This document shows positions 48,676 to 61,623 of a stretch of 64,000 nt of DNA, in pieces; the stretch's first letter is position 1; the number at the start of each line of letters is the position of its first letter. Source of the DNA: Anaeramoeba flamelloides (lineage: Eukaryota > Metamonada > Anaeramoebidae); contig JANTQA010000029.1 of NCBI GenBank assembly GCA_027625915.1, positions 744,001 through 808,000 of the forward strand. Direction: 5' to 3'. A program made the translations under genes and the position numbers. The notes under the pieces are model-generated. The model was given only the letters and a program-made list of their open reading frames with translations, was not told the origin of the DNA and did no database searches.

Positions 48676-51600
48676 TTATAAAATGGATTTTTTTTTTTTA
48701 AATTGAGGGTTTTTTTCCAAACCCTGAAAGTACCTGTATTTTTTTTTCAAATTTTTAATAAGGGTCTTGTGCATTATCTTTGCTTCTTTTGGGAAAGATT
48801 TATAAAGTGAAGCGAATCTGACTTCATTTAATAAGAATTTCATGATGTCACCTTTAACTTTTTTGTAATCCAATGAGAATGGATTTTTGTTTTTTTCGAT
48901 GTTTCTTGGGTCGAATCTGTAGAGAGGCCAGAAGCCCAATTCGACTGCTCTTCTTTCTACAGCCTGGGTATCCTGGGTGCCTGTTTTGATTCCGTGTCCG
49001 ATACATGGGCAGTAGGCGATGATGAGGGAAGGGCCGTCATAGCTTTCTGCGTCTTTCAGGGACTTCAACAATTGGTTCTTGTTGGCGCCCATGGAAACCG
49101 AGGCGACATAGATGTGTTCGTAGGTCATTGCGATGGCACCGAGATCCTTTTGTTTCCCTGGTTTACCAGCCTTGGCAAATTTAGCTGAGGCGCCTGTTGG
49201 CGTGGCCTTGCTTACTTGGAAGCCAGTGTTGGCATAAAACTGATTATCTAAGACAAGTACGTTGACGTCCAATTCCTGTGCAAGGACGTGATCTAATCCT
49301 CCATATCCGATGTCATATGCCCACCCGTCACCACCGATCATCCAAATAGATGGCTTTGTTAGGATTTCTGAATCGTTGATTAAAGTCTTCATCAATTTGT
49401 GTTTGCCCAAATCGGAATAGTATTTGTCGGTTTTTTTCAACCATTTTTGGATCCTTTCAGATGCCTCGAGACTCTTTTTACCATTGCTTTTGTTTGCAAG
49501 CCAGAATTTCAATGAACTCATTTGTTCCTCATCCAATTTTGATCCCAATTCGCTGATGATCCTTTCGACGGTCGTCGCTAAAGATTTTCTTCTGTTTTGG
49601 AGTGCGTATGCCATTCCAAATCCGAACTCTGCGTTGTCTTCGAATAACGAATTTGTCCATGTTGGGCCCTTCCCCTTGTCGTTTGTGGTATAGGCGTATG
49701 ATGGGAAATGGGATGACCAAACAATTGAGCATCCTGAGGCATTAGCGATCATCATTCTTTCGCCAAATAATTGGGTCAGCAATTTCACGTATGTGGTTTC
49801 GCCACACCCACCGCATGCACCGCTAAATTCCAAGAGTGGTTGCTTGAATTGAGAGCCTCTAACAGTTGTGGCGTTTTTGAGGAGATCTCCACGGTAGCCC
49901 AATTCCTTGGCAAATTTCCAGTTTTTGTGTTCCTTTTCCTTTAATTTGATTTTCGCAGGGACCATTTCCAATGCTCCATCTCTACATTCTTTCGCACAGT
50001 TACTGCACCCCATGCAATCATATGGACTTACTTGAATTCGAAAGTTGTAATCTAATTTTTCAAATTCGGGTGTATTGGATTTAAGCGTTCTGAAGGATTG
50101 TGGTACTTCGCCAATTGCTTGGATTTCTTCTGTGGTACCAACAAAGGGTCTAATGGAGGCGTGTGGGCAGACAAAGGAGCAGATGTTACATTGAGTACAC
50201 TTATCTGGATTCCAAATCGGGATAAATTCTGCGACACCGCGTTTCTCATATTTGGATGTGCCCATGGGTACCTGTCCATTGCTAGGAAAAGCCGAGCTTG
50301 GTAACTGGCTTCCCTTCTTTTTCATTGCTGGGTAAATTACCTCCTTGACAAAGTCAGGTGCGTTTTCATCGAAAAAGACATTCTTCTCGATATCGTTGAG
50401 ATCGTATTCCAAACTTGACCATTCGCTTCTGCTGTATTTGATTTCAATAAAGTTATCAATTGCTCGATTTAAGCCTGTGATATTTGAGTTAATGACCTTT
50501 TCGCCCTGCTTTCCATAATTTTTTCTGATCGACTTTTCTAAGAGGGTAAGTGCCTTTTCCACTGGGATGACCTTGGCCAATTTGAAAAAGACGGCTTGCA
50601 TAATCATATTAATTCTCCCCCTGAGCCCAGATTCTTGTGCAATTTTGGATGCGTCGATGACATAGACTCGGATGTTCTTTTGGGCAATTTGGTTTTTCAT
50701 GTAATTGGTCATAATTTTGCCAAGTGTTTGTGCGTCCTTAAATGGCGCGTTGATCACAAAGATTCCGTTTTGCTTGATGTGGTCGATCATCTTTGGGTAT
50801 TTTTCTAAAAAGGATTGGTTATGGCAACCAAAGTAATCTGCAGATTTGATTTCATATTCTGAGGTAATTGGGCTTGGCCCGAATCTTAAATGAGAGTAAG
50901 TGAGACCTCCAGATTTTTTGGCGTCATACAGAAAGTATCCCTGTGCATATTGGTCCGTGGATTCAGAGATCATGGAAATGGCTTCCTTATTGGCGCCGAT
51001 GGTTCCGTCGCTTCCTAACCCCCAAAAGAGGCATTCTTTGGTTCCCTTGGGCACCAAATCGGGTTCCTCGGTCACGGTTAAGTTCGAGTGCAACAAATCA
51101 TCCTTAATTCCGACTGTGAAGTGTCTCTTTGGATCGGAAATCCCCAAATTCTCAAAGGCGGCGAGGGCCATGCCCGGTGTGAAGATCTTGCCTGCTTCTC
51201 CATAGCATCCATCAATGACCTTAATATATGGCCTATTTTCATGGACAGCTGTGACAACATCTTGAAACAGGGGATTGTTCTCGCTATTAATAAAGTTGGA
51301 GCGATCCATAACAACAATTCTCTTGGTTGTCTTGGGCATGACATTGAAAAGGTATTTGTGGGAAAATGGCTGGTATAAGTGAACTTGGATTACACCAACC
51401 TTTTTGCCCCTTCCGTTCAAATATCCGACAGCTTCTTGAACAGTCTTGCTTCCTGAGGCCATAATGACACAGACCTCTTCGGCTTCTGGATGACCAAAGT
51501 ACTTGAATGGCTTGTATTGTCTCCCAGTCAATTGCTCGAATTGTGCCATGACCTCGTTGGCAACATCGGGGATCTTTAAGATCTCCTTCTTTGGTCCCTG

Positions 51601-53410
51601 CATCCACTGGAAATATTCTGTATGGCCAACTGGCGTTCCTCGGGCAACGGGCCTTTCTGGATTCGAGGCGGTTTTTCTGAATCTTTCAATGTCTCTTGGA
51701 TCCACTAAACTCGAGATTTCGGAATTGTCCAAGACATTAACCTTTTGGATTGTATGCGATGTTCGATAGCCATCAAAAAAGTGAAGTGATGCTGTAGATG
51801 ATTTGATCGAAGTCAAATGACTGATAAGTGCCATATCATGTGCTTCCTGTGGGTTTCCTGAAGAGAAGATGTTCCATCCAGTTGGCCTAATGGTATAAAT
51901 AACATCATGTGCTCTATTTGTTTGATTTTTTTGTTTTGTTTTGATTAGTGGTTGTTTTGATAGCGAGTTAAAAGGTATATTTAAAAAAATGATTTTTGAA
52001 TTTTTTTTTTTTAAATTGTGTTTTTAAGAACGATGTACAAACACAAAATTACTTACGAATACAAACTTCCAATCTGCTGGATTGAGGCTCTAGATGCAAC
52101 GTGAATTACACCTGGAAGTAATGCAGCTGCAATTTTGAATAAATTTGGAATCATCAACATTAAACCTTGTGACGAACTGAAGGTAGAGATTAAAGATCCT
52201 CCTTGTAGTGCTCCATGGAACGCACCAGATACACCAGCTTCTGATTGCATTAATGTTACATCAATTTTTTTATTCCAAATGTTTTTTTTTCCTTGTGTAG
52301 ACCAAACATCAATCATTTCTCCCATAGTTCTTTATTTGTAGAAATTTAAAGTTCAATAGTTAAAGATATTGTTTCGAAAAGAAGACAAAAGGTTTATGAA
52401 TTTGTTTTTGAGAAAAATTGCTGTTTTGAAAGAAGAAATCAAAATAAAAAATTTTTCTCTGTATTTGAGAAAAATTTTACTTTGATAAAATTATTCTAGT
52501 GAAAAAATTCAATCTTTTTGATTTGGAAGAATGAGAAAGGAATAATACACAAGAAGAAACACTGTTATTCTATTATGTTTCTCACGGGGATATGAGATAA
52601 TAATTTCTTGGAAAAATAGATTTTTTTCATAAAAAAACTCTAAAAAGAGAGATCCAATTGTTTGACTTGTGTAAAAAGACATTTTAATTCCTCAGAAAAT
52701 TGAAAAAAGTAAAAAGTAAAAAGTAAAAAATAAATAAAATTTAAACCCCTTATCAGATGTTTTTTGATTTGTTTTAAAAAACAAAAATATCCGAAGGTAC
52801 AAATATGCAACAATTGATGTCTTAATTTTATAAGTTTTGTTCATAAATTTATAATTTTTCGAAAAAGTATGAAACTTTTTTGGTACGTCTAAAGCTAAGG
52901 AAACTTGACAGTAAATCTGAAATAGACAATTTCTCAACATTCAATTTAAAAAACAAAAACAAATGTTTAGGTATCTCAGCTTTTTGGAAAATTGAAAAAT
53001 TATTATCAATTATCAAAATCCTGTTTCCCTAAACCTTATTATTCTTTTATTAAATTGAATTATTTGCTATCATAAACCTCAGATTTTTTGTATAGTTTCC
53101 TCTAGCCTAGACTTGCACCAAAAAAGTATCATATTTTTTGGAAAAAGTATAAATTTAGGAAAAAAGCTTATAAAATTAAGGCATCAATTTTTACACATAT
53201 GGAAAGGGGGCGAAAGAAGAAGTAAAAAAAAATATCTTACGAAGAAGGACTGATTGGATAAATTATGGACGTTTCAGTTAACGCATAAGCGGCAGCAGCA
53301 GCGGCTTTATTTCCATCCATTGCTTTAAAATGGGAAAATCTCTTCAGAACCTGAAGACATGGTGAGATATAAGATGATATCTTTTTTTGAGTTGGTAATA
53401 AAGAAAACAT
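48676..53410 (-). CDS. PFO: Pyruvate:ferredoxin oxidoreductase with organelle-type presequence
   Basis: Three exons: 53410-53241, 52329-52057 and 51913-48676, both introns in phase 2; 1,226 residues. It oxidises pyruvate to acetyl-CoA and CO2 while reducing ferredoxin, the entry step of hydrogenosomal or fermentative energy metabolism. The family starts at MDGNKAAAAAYALTET (residue 31); before it lie 30 residues (MFSLLPTQKKISS...LKRFSHFKA), basic and free of acidic residues, like a mitochondrial/hydrogenosomal targeting peptide. Then IIYPISPSSTMGEM (across intron 1), MQSEAGVSGAFHG, two ferredoxin-type 4Fe-4S motifs (Cys 720/723/726/730 and 781/784/787/791), proximal-cluster Cys 848/851/876 and 1116 or 1118, and the TPP site GGDGWAYDIGYGG (about 1008). 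No flavodoxin or reductase fusion, so it is not PNO. Its codons are clearly richer in G and C than the other genes, suggesting high expression. Confidence 0.97.
52330..53240 (-). other. PFOR intron 1
   Basis: 911 bases, GTAAGATATT to TACAAATAAAG. AT-rich, no element or gene recognised. It separates the presequence and first family residues from the rest of the protein. Intron 2 (51914-52056) is 143 bases. Confidence 0.85.
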
Positions 53411-56399
53411 AATTTAAAAAAAAAATGAAGCCCTTTAATTGAATAATTTCTTAAAAGTTGAATTGGATGGGTTTGTTTCGAAATGGTGAGTATCACAAAA
53501 ATCTTCAGATTTTTTCAAAATGAGCGATTTGGGAAAGAATATAGGGTTGGAAAAGTTAAAGAAATTTTTCAAAAAAGTAAACATTTTGTTAAAAGATCTT
53601 TGAATCAAGACAAACATGAGTTAAAATTTTTCCATCATAGGATCTTGAGACTTTAAAATTATTTTCTTTCTTTTTATAAAATTATTAAACACCTGACTTT
53701 ACCCTCCCAGAAAAAAATTAAAAAATGGAAAGAATTTGTTATATACTTGATTGTTAAACTAAAGAAGGAAGTGAATGGAAAATTTTTCAATTTTATTTTA
53801 CAAAATATTTTTAACTTAATGCGAAACGTATAAGAAACTTAAATTAGATTAATATTGAGTGTTAAAATTAAAAAGTTAATTTCGCTGAAATAAAAAAATC
53901 AAAGAATCAAAAACAATAAAAAAAGCATTTGGCGCTAATACAAACAATTCCATTGCAAATTTCGAAAATTTAAAACATACTTAACTTGGGGATTAATTTG
54001 GTGTTTCGTCATTCTATATAGATTCTTAGAAACCAATCTTGTTTTTACATTTAATTTTAGTTTGAAATGAAAACAAAAAATAGTAAAAAAATTTTTGAAA
54101 ATGATATCATTTTCTACTGTTTTCGATCGTAAATCAATTTCACCGTTTTTTTTTTTTGTTTCCAATTTGCAATTTTTTTTTAAAACGGTTGGTTTTTTTT
54201 ATTTTGCGAATTACATTTTCATTTCAAAAGAAACACAGTGTGTTAATTACAACATTACGAAGAATTTAGGTTTAAAATTCTATGGACTAAATAAAAATTG
54301 AAAAATTCTTTAACAAAACTTGTTTTATTTCTCAATAATTTGCAATAACATATTTCAATGTCAAATTTTTTCAAGGAATACTTTTGAGTTTATCTTGGAA
54401 AAAGAGATACTTTCGTAACATAAAATATATAGCTAAGTATTGAATATTGATTTCATTTAAATCACGGACTATTGCAACTTTTTAATTCACATAACCTGAT
54501 CTGCTTTTTGGTAATTTTAATTAAAATAGGTTTGAAGCGAATTAAAATTATTACTCACTTTAATTAATTAATAGGGTAGATGGTTTGTTGATATTACACT
54601 CGGATTCCTTAATCTATTTTTGAAAAAATCTAAATTAGAAATGATAGTTGATTTTCGATAATTACTTTTGTTAAGACACTACTAACTTATGTAATTTACA
54701 AAATTTCAAGATTCGTTTTCACTTTTCAATACTAAATTCGAGATAAATTCATATTGGATGTTATGTGTGTTCTAATCAAGGATTTGAGGTTGGTAAATCT
54801 CATAAATTTTCAAGAATTACAAGATTACCCTAATTAACCATTGTATTCAAATGGAATAATCATTTACTCTCCCCCTTATTCTCTTCTAAAATTTAATTAA
54901 TTGTTCATAATCTTTTACACTTTTTTTCGACATTTGTAAAATCAAATAGGAAATTTACTGTTTTTGGAAAACCATTTTATTAAGATCAACTTTAAAAAAG
55001 AGTTTTGACAAATTTTTTGAAAATAATTTATTTTTTCAACCGCAAAAAGAATAAATTTTGAATAAAATCTTTTCCCTTTTTTTTGCTTTTTTTACAAATT
55101 TTTTCGAAGCAGATTAAAAATGATTTCATAATTACATATGGTATTTGTGTTTAAACGGTGATTGTTTTCCATTACCTGAATTGTTTTGCGAGTAAACTCT
55201 CTTCGGATTCAAGCAAACTTGAAAAAGATATATTATGTATTTGGTAACATTCAATTTGCTTTTAAAAATGAAAGGAAGTGATTTTGGAATAGAAACGTCA
55301 AAAGAGTGAATGTAAATTACTTTTTCCGAATTCAAACAAACTCAAACATCATCACTGGTGTATTAAATTGAATATATTGCTATTTAAAACATTAAATATT
55401 TTGTCAAGTTTTCTTGACCTTTGGGGTGAGTACTGCAAAATTATCACTGTTAAGGAATAATATCAGACTGTAAACAAAAAAACACTACAATTCAGAAATC
55501 ATTTTTGGGCTTTTTGATATTGGAAATTGAATAAAGATATATTTTACACTTCATGAGTATTTTTGATGAACCAGATCATACTTTCAATTAGGATTCTAAG
55601 ATGGTCCAATTCCATTCATCTTTGTCAATAAAAAAGGACAAATAAAAAAATAGGGTATTACAAATTTAAATCCTAAAACTGTTAAAAACCAATTCTCATT
55701 ATTTAAATTTTATCTCAAAGTCCAATAAGAAAGATTTATTAAATGTCTAAAAATACCATACTTAATTGATTTTCTCAAGACATTTGGGTTTTTTCGGCGA
55801 ATAATTGATTCATAATATTTTGGAAACTGAAGTAAAAATTTTCTTTTTTTAATTGGAAAATAACGCTGTTGTAAAAATCTCAATTTATTTGTTGAAGAAA
55901 AATAACAATGGAAATTGAAGAGAAGATCTTTTCTATCTGATTATTTCAATATTAACATGAGAAAATTTTTCACAAAGTTTTATTTGAAACAATTCCCAAT
56001 TAATAACATTTGATATGTGAAAAAAAAAATCAGAAATTGTTCAAAGTCATTTAGTTTTTTAGATGAAATTCCAAAACATTGGATTGATAGTATTACAGGA
56101 CATTGAGTATCTGTGTTTTGGAATTATTTTTTTTTAAAAGGATTTGAGTGTTGTTTGGGAAAATTTATTTTTGTAATTGTTGATTTTAAGATTTTAACAT
56201 GGAAGTATTAGAAATAATTATGGTTTTCTTTTGGGAATTCAAGATCTTCAATCTTGTTTGTATTTTACAGACTCTTGAGTTTTTTATCTTATCAAAAGGA
56301 ATTTTTTCAAAAAAAAGGTTCTCATTCCCATTAAAGGAAAATTAAACCAAAAAATTTTTTTTTCATTTTCGATTTTTTCTATTTTATTTTTTGAAGTTG

Positions 56400-57080
56400 T
56401 TTCAGAATTTTTCAAAATGTTTATTTTTGATAATAAAGTTACCAATTCATGTGTTCAATTTAAAGTTTATTTTTTTTTTTGTAAAAACATAAAATATATC
56501 ATTTTCACAATTTCCTACTTTAAGGTGGAGGTTCTCGATGGATTCTTCAGATACAGTCCAAATATAACTTTTTTTGATTCGGTTTCGGGAAATATAAGTT
56601 TTTATTTACAAATAAAAATTGTAATTATTTACAAATCTAAGGGGATTTATTTGAGTTTTGATTGTAGGATCAACTTTACATCATCACCTAACATAGCCTT
56701 AAAAATTTTCCTAATAAGATATTGCTTCAATCAGTTTTTCATTCAAGTCCGTTATCTGTTCTTGGGTAATAACTCAATGAAAAATTTATTGACACAACCG
56801 AAAACAATGCTATTCTTATTGGCCACACTTCTCGGTAAATGTCTTTCAGCAATGTAACAAAAAGTTAATCAAAAAATCCCGTTTGTACAAAAATAATTTG
56901 TTTTAATCTTTAGACAAAATCTCATAATGACCCCAAACCGAATGGTAAGGGAAATACTTGGAGTGGATCTGAAGAATTCTAGAGAATTGTGACCCTCAAT
57001 ACGAAGAAATTATTCTAGAGTTATCAAAAAAGATTTTATATGAATTGCTAAAGAACTAATCTTAACCTTGGGTTTATGTT
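56400..57080. pseudogene. Possible dead transposase, family uncertain
   Basis: On -, 56870-56600 reads AERHLPRSVANKNSIVFGCV followed by NKFFIELLPKNR, vaguely like the VFG.VER..V..R block of IS1016/Merlin-type transposases, with stops. On +, 56930-57080 gives protein-like MTPNRMVREILGVDLKNS. Composition is less AT-biased than the flanks. The 146-codon open frame on + here is probably the shadow of the minus-strand relic. Assignment is a guess. Confidence 0.25.
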
Positions 57081-57455
57081 ATACACAAGGAGTAACATGT
57101 TTTCAAAAAAGGGTAATATCAAATTCCACCTATTTAGTAAAAAAATCTACAAAGCAATTTCTTTCAATCTAAATAGCAAAAATTAAAATATTCGAAAAAA
57201 GAATATCACTATTTGTTTCCAAAAAAAGGAAAACAATTTTTATTCAAGTTTCCAAAAAAGGGTTTTAAAATTCTGTAAAATTTCAATATTTTCATTCTTA
57301 AAACCAGTTTAAAATTAATTTCCTTTTTCGAATAGGGGATTTTCATGATTAATTTTAGAATTCTTTTTATACAATTTTTATTGGAAAGCAGAAGGAAAAT
57401 TTAGATCTTTTAATTTTACAATTAACAGTTGATTCTAAATACCAAAAACGCAATA

Positions 57456-57654
57456 CAGTCAGTTTCACTTTTAAGACACAAACTTTCAACAAAATTTAAG
57501 GCACAAAAAAAATCTCAAATTAAGGCACAAAATTTGGAATTTTTTTTTTATACAATTTATTTTTACTAGAATCAGAATTCTGTGCTTTAATTTGAGATTT
57601 TTTTTGTGCCTTAAATTTCGTTGAAAGTTTGTGTCTTAAAAGTGAAACTGACTG
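57456..57654. mobile_element. TA-type palindromic MITE (CAGTCAGTT family), copy 2
   Basis: 199 bases with TA on each side (57454-57455, 57655-57656). Same arms as 23529-23725 with a handful of differences (CAGTCAGTTTCACTTTTAAG). No coding capacity. The low divergence suggests both copies moved in the same, not very old, burst. Confidence 0.88.
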
Positions 57655-58653
57655 TATTAATAAAAAAAAAAAAATTGATAAGTTCATCAAGTACAAAACC
57701 CAAATTATAAAAAAAAATACTAATGTTCTTAGTAAAATAAATTCCACAACGATAAAAAAATAGACAGAATCTAGGATATGAAACATTCATATTTAAAACC
57801 TAAATTTCCAACCAAAATTAAATTTCTTTTGTTTTTCTCTCTCACTTTTAACTCAGTAGTAAGTTACAAATTGGTTCTATTTAGTTTAACAATAGTTGTA
57901 AAAAATCAAAAAAAGTTGCAAAAAAAACAAATGAAAATTTGTTTTTTCTTAAAGTGGAATTTGAGTTTTTCATCAAATGTGACAAATTCTTGGATATCAT
58001 TTCTTGTCCACGAACCAATAATTTTTAATTGATAAAGTACTTTTTTGGAAATAAGTGTATTTTTTTGTTTATAAATTCTTTTTTAATCATAAATACTTTT
58101 TTGAGAAAATGTGTTTTTTTATTGCAGAATAGTTGGGGTTTTATCAAAAAATGAACATTTTGCTTCGCCAATAAAACACATCTAATAATGGTACCATTTG
58201 GAAAAATCCTAATCCAATTTGAAAATCTTTTAGATTACAGATTCTATTAAAATATTTTTTTCAAATAAAAATCATAATAATTGAAATAAACCAATTAATT
58301 ATATCTTTTGTTTTGGAGCTAAATAAAAATATTATAAAGGAGAAGAAAAATCATTTTTCGAGATTACAACAAAATAAAATTAAAAATTTAGTTTAAAAAA
58401 ACTTAACTATTTCCTGAAAAATATTTATAACATAATTTTTATTAATTTTTACCAAACAAAGGTTGATAATTCTTAATATATGGGGACAATGTTTTTTGGA
58501 AACTATTTGTGTTGAATGGTGATAAATATCTAAATTTGAGAAAAATTTTGTTAAAACTAGCTTTTTCACTATTTTGATTAAACAAATCCCTGGAATCTTA
58601 TACTAAACATTGAAAATAAAACTAAAAATGATTCAACGTTTTATTATTTTTTA

Positions 58654-58813
58654 CTGGTATTTGAAGTCTAAATGGGAAAATATTTTCAAATCATTTTCCT
58701 TGTTTATGACAAACAGAGTTCCCTACAGGAGCAGGTTGTAAATTGGAATTTTGTAACAAAAAGGAAATTGTAAACCAAGTGAAAAAATTTCCCATTTGAA
58801 ATTCAAATACCAG
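58654..58813. mobile_element. TA-type MITE (CTGGTATTTGAA family), copy 1
   Basis: 160 bases between TA pairs (58652-58653, 58814-58815). Ends CTGGTATTTGAAGTC..AAATGGGAAA and the complement CCATTTGAAATTCAAATACCAG. Centre shared with copy 2: GACAAACAGAGTT, CAGGTTGTAAATTGGA and AATTGTAAACCAAGTGAAAA. Confidence 0.85.
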
Positions 58814-59195
58814 TAGATACTAAAAATCAAATTAAATTAAAGATCAATCCAAAAAGGGATTGAAGTCACTTGTTTTTCTCCATAATTCGGACAAATTAAG
58901 AAAACCATTTTATTTTTTTGTAAAAATGGAAATTTTTTTTTCTTTTCTGAAAAAATACCTCTGCTTTTTTTCGGTACCAAGTGGAGAACAATCCACCAAC
59001 AAAAAAAAAAACAATTTTTAAACACAAGATTGAAATTAAATAATTTTTTCTGAGTTGAGACAATAAAATACTCTTTTTTGTTATTTTCTTCAACCAAAAA
59101 AAAAAAGAAAAATTTAACTTCTTCCAAACGCATTAGTTACAAACAGATATTTTTTTCAAGTTGTATTTGTAATTTTTAAAATCCACTTGATAATA

Positions 59196-60237
59196 CAGTT
59201 GTTTCAATAACCCGTGTTGACGTCTTTCTTTGTGTTTTTCAAAATTTTTTTTTTTATTTTTGAAAATAACTGTTGTTGTTTTTTTTTGTAAATAACTGTT
59301 GTTTTTTTTTCCTTAACTATTGTTTTTGGTTTTTATTTTGTGTTTAATCAAAAATACAGTTCAGTGAAACCTTGCGGTTTCCAAAACAAACGTATTGAAA
59401 TCAAACCGATCATATTATCAAAGTGTTTTTCTACAACCTTCAAGACCAATCTCCTCAGAAAAGAGATCTAATTCAACCAAATTTAAACAAATCAACGCCA
59501 AAATTCACAATAACCAAATCTTTCAGTTTGATCCAATACAAACCCAAAAAGGATAAAACTAGACCGAGCTTTTCTTAAAAACTGTTTGGTGTCTCTGCAT
59601 TCTCAAAAATGAGATATCAATTTTTCAAAGTTCTTTGAAAAATGAAAATCTAAAATTTCATTTCATTTTCCTTTTTCCCCTCAAGTCAATAGTCTCCAAA
59701 CCATATCTTGTAATTGGATGACTTTATTTGGTGTTTTGGTACTTTTTTGCCCTATTGGTTGAGATAAGAATCCTCAGTGAACCAATATTTCATTTTGAAT
59801 CAAAAGTTAATTATCCGAGATTTTATCTGATTAAAATTAAACAAGAACATTGACAATGACCAAATTATTTAAAAATCAATTATTTTTCAACCATTTACAT
59901 AATGAGAGAGAATTAGGTCCCCCAAAAACTGTCAACACTCATCGGTTATATCAAGATCTTTCAATTTTTCAATCAATAATAAGAAACAATATATTGGAAA
60001 ACTTTGAAAAAAAATTTCAATTATTCCTCCGAGATTGAAAGTATTATTGCCAAGACAGACTTCCTTTTTAAAAATAAACACACCACTTAAAAGTTTTCAT
60101 TTTCAACAACAATTAAAAACACAAAACACTGTTTAAAGATTTTTTAACAACAATTAAAAACACAAAATCTGGAAAACAACAGTAAAAGTCTGAAAAACAA
60201 AATTTATTTAAGTCAACACAGGTTATTGAAAGAACTA
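59196..60237. mobile_element. 1,042-bp TIR element flanked by TA
   Basis: Ends CAGTTGTTTCAATAACCCG and, on the other strand, TAGTTCTTTCAATAACCTG, continuing GTGTTGAC in both arms; TA at 59194-59195 and 60238-60239. Subterminal AACAACAG/CTGTTGTT repeats lie inside both ends. The interior has no transposase I recognise; a 60-codon + frame (59856-60038, FNHLHNERELGPPKTVN) looks protein-like but is of unknown family. Probably a non-autonomous Tc1/mariner-type element. Confidence 0.75.
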
Positions 60238-60300
60238 TAAATAGTCCCAAATAGTAAATTTCATTCAAGAAAAATAGTACCATATCCCCAATGTCTATTA

Positions 60301-60461
60301 CTGGTATTTGAATTACAAATGGGAAATTTTTTCACTTGGTTTACAATTTCCTTTTTCAAACAAAACTCCAATTTACAACCTGGCCCTGTAGGGAAACTCT
60401 GTTTGTCATAAATAAGGAAAATGAATTGAAAATATTTTCCCATTTAGACTTCAAATACCAG
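60301..60461. mobile_element. TA-type MITE (CTGGTATTTGAA family), copy 2
   Basis: 161 bases between TA pairs (60299-60300, 60462-60463). It is the reverse complement of copy 1 along its full length with few changes, so the two copies form an inverted pair around the 1,042-bp TIR element. Confidence 0.85.
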
Positions 60462-61173
60462 TAAAGATTTAATTGTTGAATAGAAAATTTCACTTCAAAA
60501 AAAGCAATTAAAGACTAGTTTTCCAGTCTTACACTAAAATAAATAAACCTTGAGATCCTTTAGAATTTGCAATATAAAGTAGTAGATTTTCCAAAAAAAA
60601 TATTACAAAAATATTAAATACCTTCTTATGTTTCTAAAATTGTAATATTTCAAGAAATTTCCTATTTCAATACAAATCCGTTTCAATCACTTAGGATCAA
60701 AAAAACAGAGTACCAAAACTTTTTTTACCTATGTTAAATTCAAATTTCATCAAGTAACTCTTCATGAAATTCCAAATTTATAGATTTTTAATTGTTTTTT
60801 CACAATAAGCAAAAATCGTATCAGTTTATTTATCTTTGAATTTTTTTCTTTATTAGTTTCTTGATCAACAATACCCATTCAGTTTTTAATAATAGCATAA
60901 GAGTGAATATTATTTTTGGTGTTGATTATCGTAAATTAGAAAAAATAAAAAATACAGAAATTGTAACAAAAAATAATTTGTCATAAAACTTCTCAAATTT
61001 TAAATTCTTCTAAGAAGCTAAAATTATTCATTTGGCTTTTTCTATAAGGGATCTTTGATGATTGAATATTAATTTATGAGATCTGTGATTTTTTTATTGG
61101 AAAGCTGAATGAAAATTTTGATCTTTTTATTTTGCAAATATCAGTAAACAACCAATTCTGAAAAAGTTGTTTA

Positions 61174-61623
61174 CTGTTTTGGAAAAAAAGTGAAACAATA
61201 AAAAAAGTTAAACACGGTTTTTAATTGGGAACATAAATAGAAAATAAAAAGTAAAATAAATAAAAAGAAGAAACCAATTAACTTCAAATAATAACCTATT
61301 ATATTATTTTCAATCAGCCCAACAAATACAATTTAAATCTACTGATTTATCGAAATTTTTTGATGTGGTTTTGGAGATCTCAAAAATAGTCAATTTTTTG
61401 AACAAATTTTTAATAATTGATCAAACAAAGAAAAATGCATACCAAAAGATAGTATTAAAAAAACTGTTATTGTTACTAATACTTCATTTTGTCTTTATTT
61501 ATTTATTTATTCTTTTTTTCATTGATCTTACTTTTCATTTTCAGGTTTCTGTGATTCTATTAAGGTTCCCAATCAAAAATAGTGTTGAACTTTAATTCCT
61601 GTTTAACTTTTTTTCCACAATGG
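61174..61623 (+). mobile_element. TIR element, PIF/Harbinger-like MITE, copy 4
   Basis: 450 bases flanked by TTA at 61171-61173 and 61624-61626. Terminal repeat CTGTTTTGGAAAAAAAGTG and ACTTTTTTTCCACAATGG; interior collinear with copy 2 (GAAACCAATTAACTTCAAAT, CAATTTTTTGAACAAATTTT, CATACCAAAAGATAGTATTA). No coding capacity. Confidence 0.82.

Noticed and set aside
48994-51769. Many open frames of 60-106 codons on both strands
   Set aside because: They lie inside the PFOR exon, whose GC-richer codons leave the other frames open by chance.
56417-56857. 146-codon frame on +
   Set aside because: Low-complexity F/I/Y/K composition, no start or splice context, and the opposite strand reads more like a decayed transposase.
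59856-60038. 60-codon + frame as a free-standing gene
   Set aside because: It lies wholly inside a TA-flanked TIR element and has no recognisable family, so it is noted only as part of that element.
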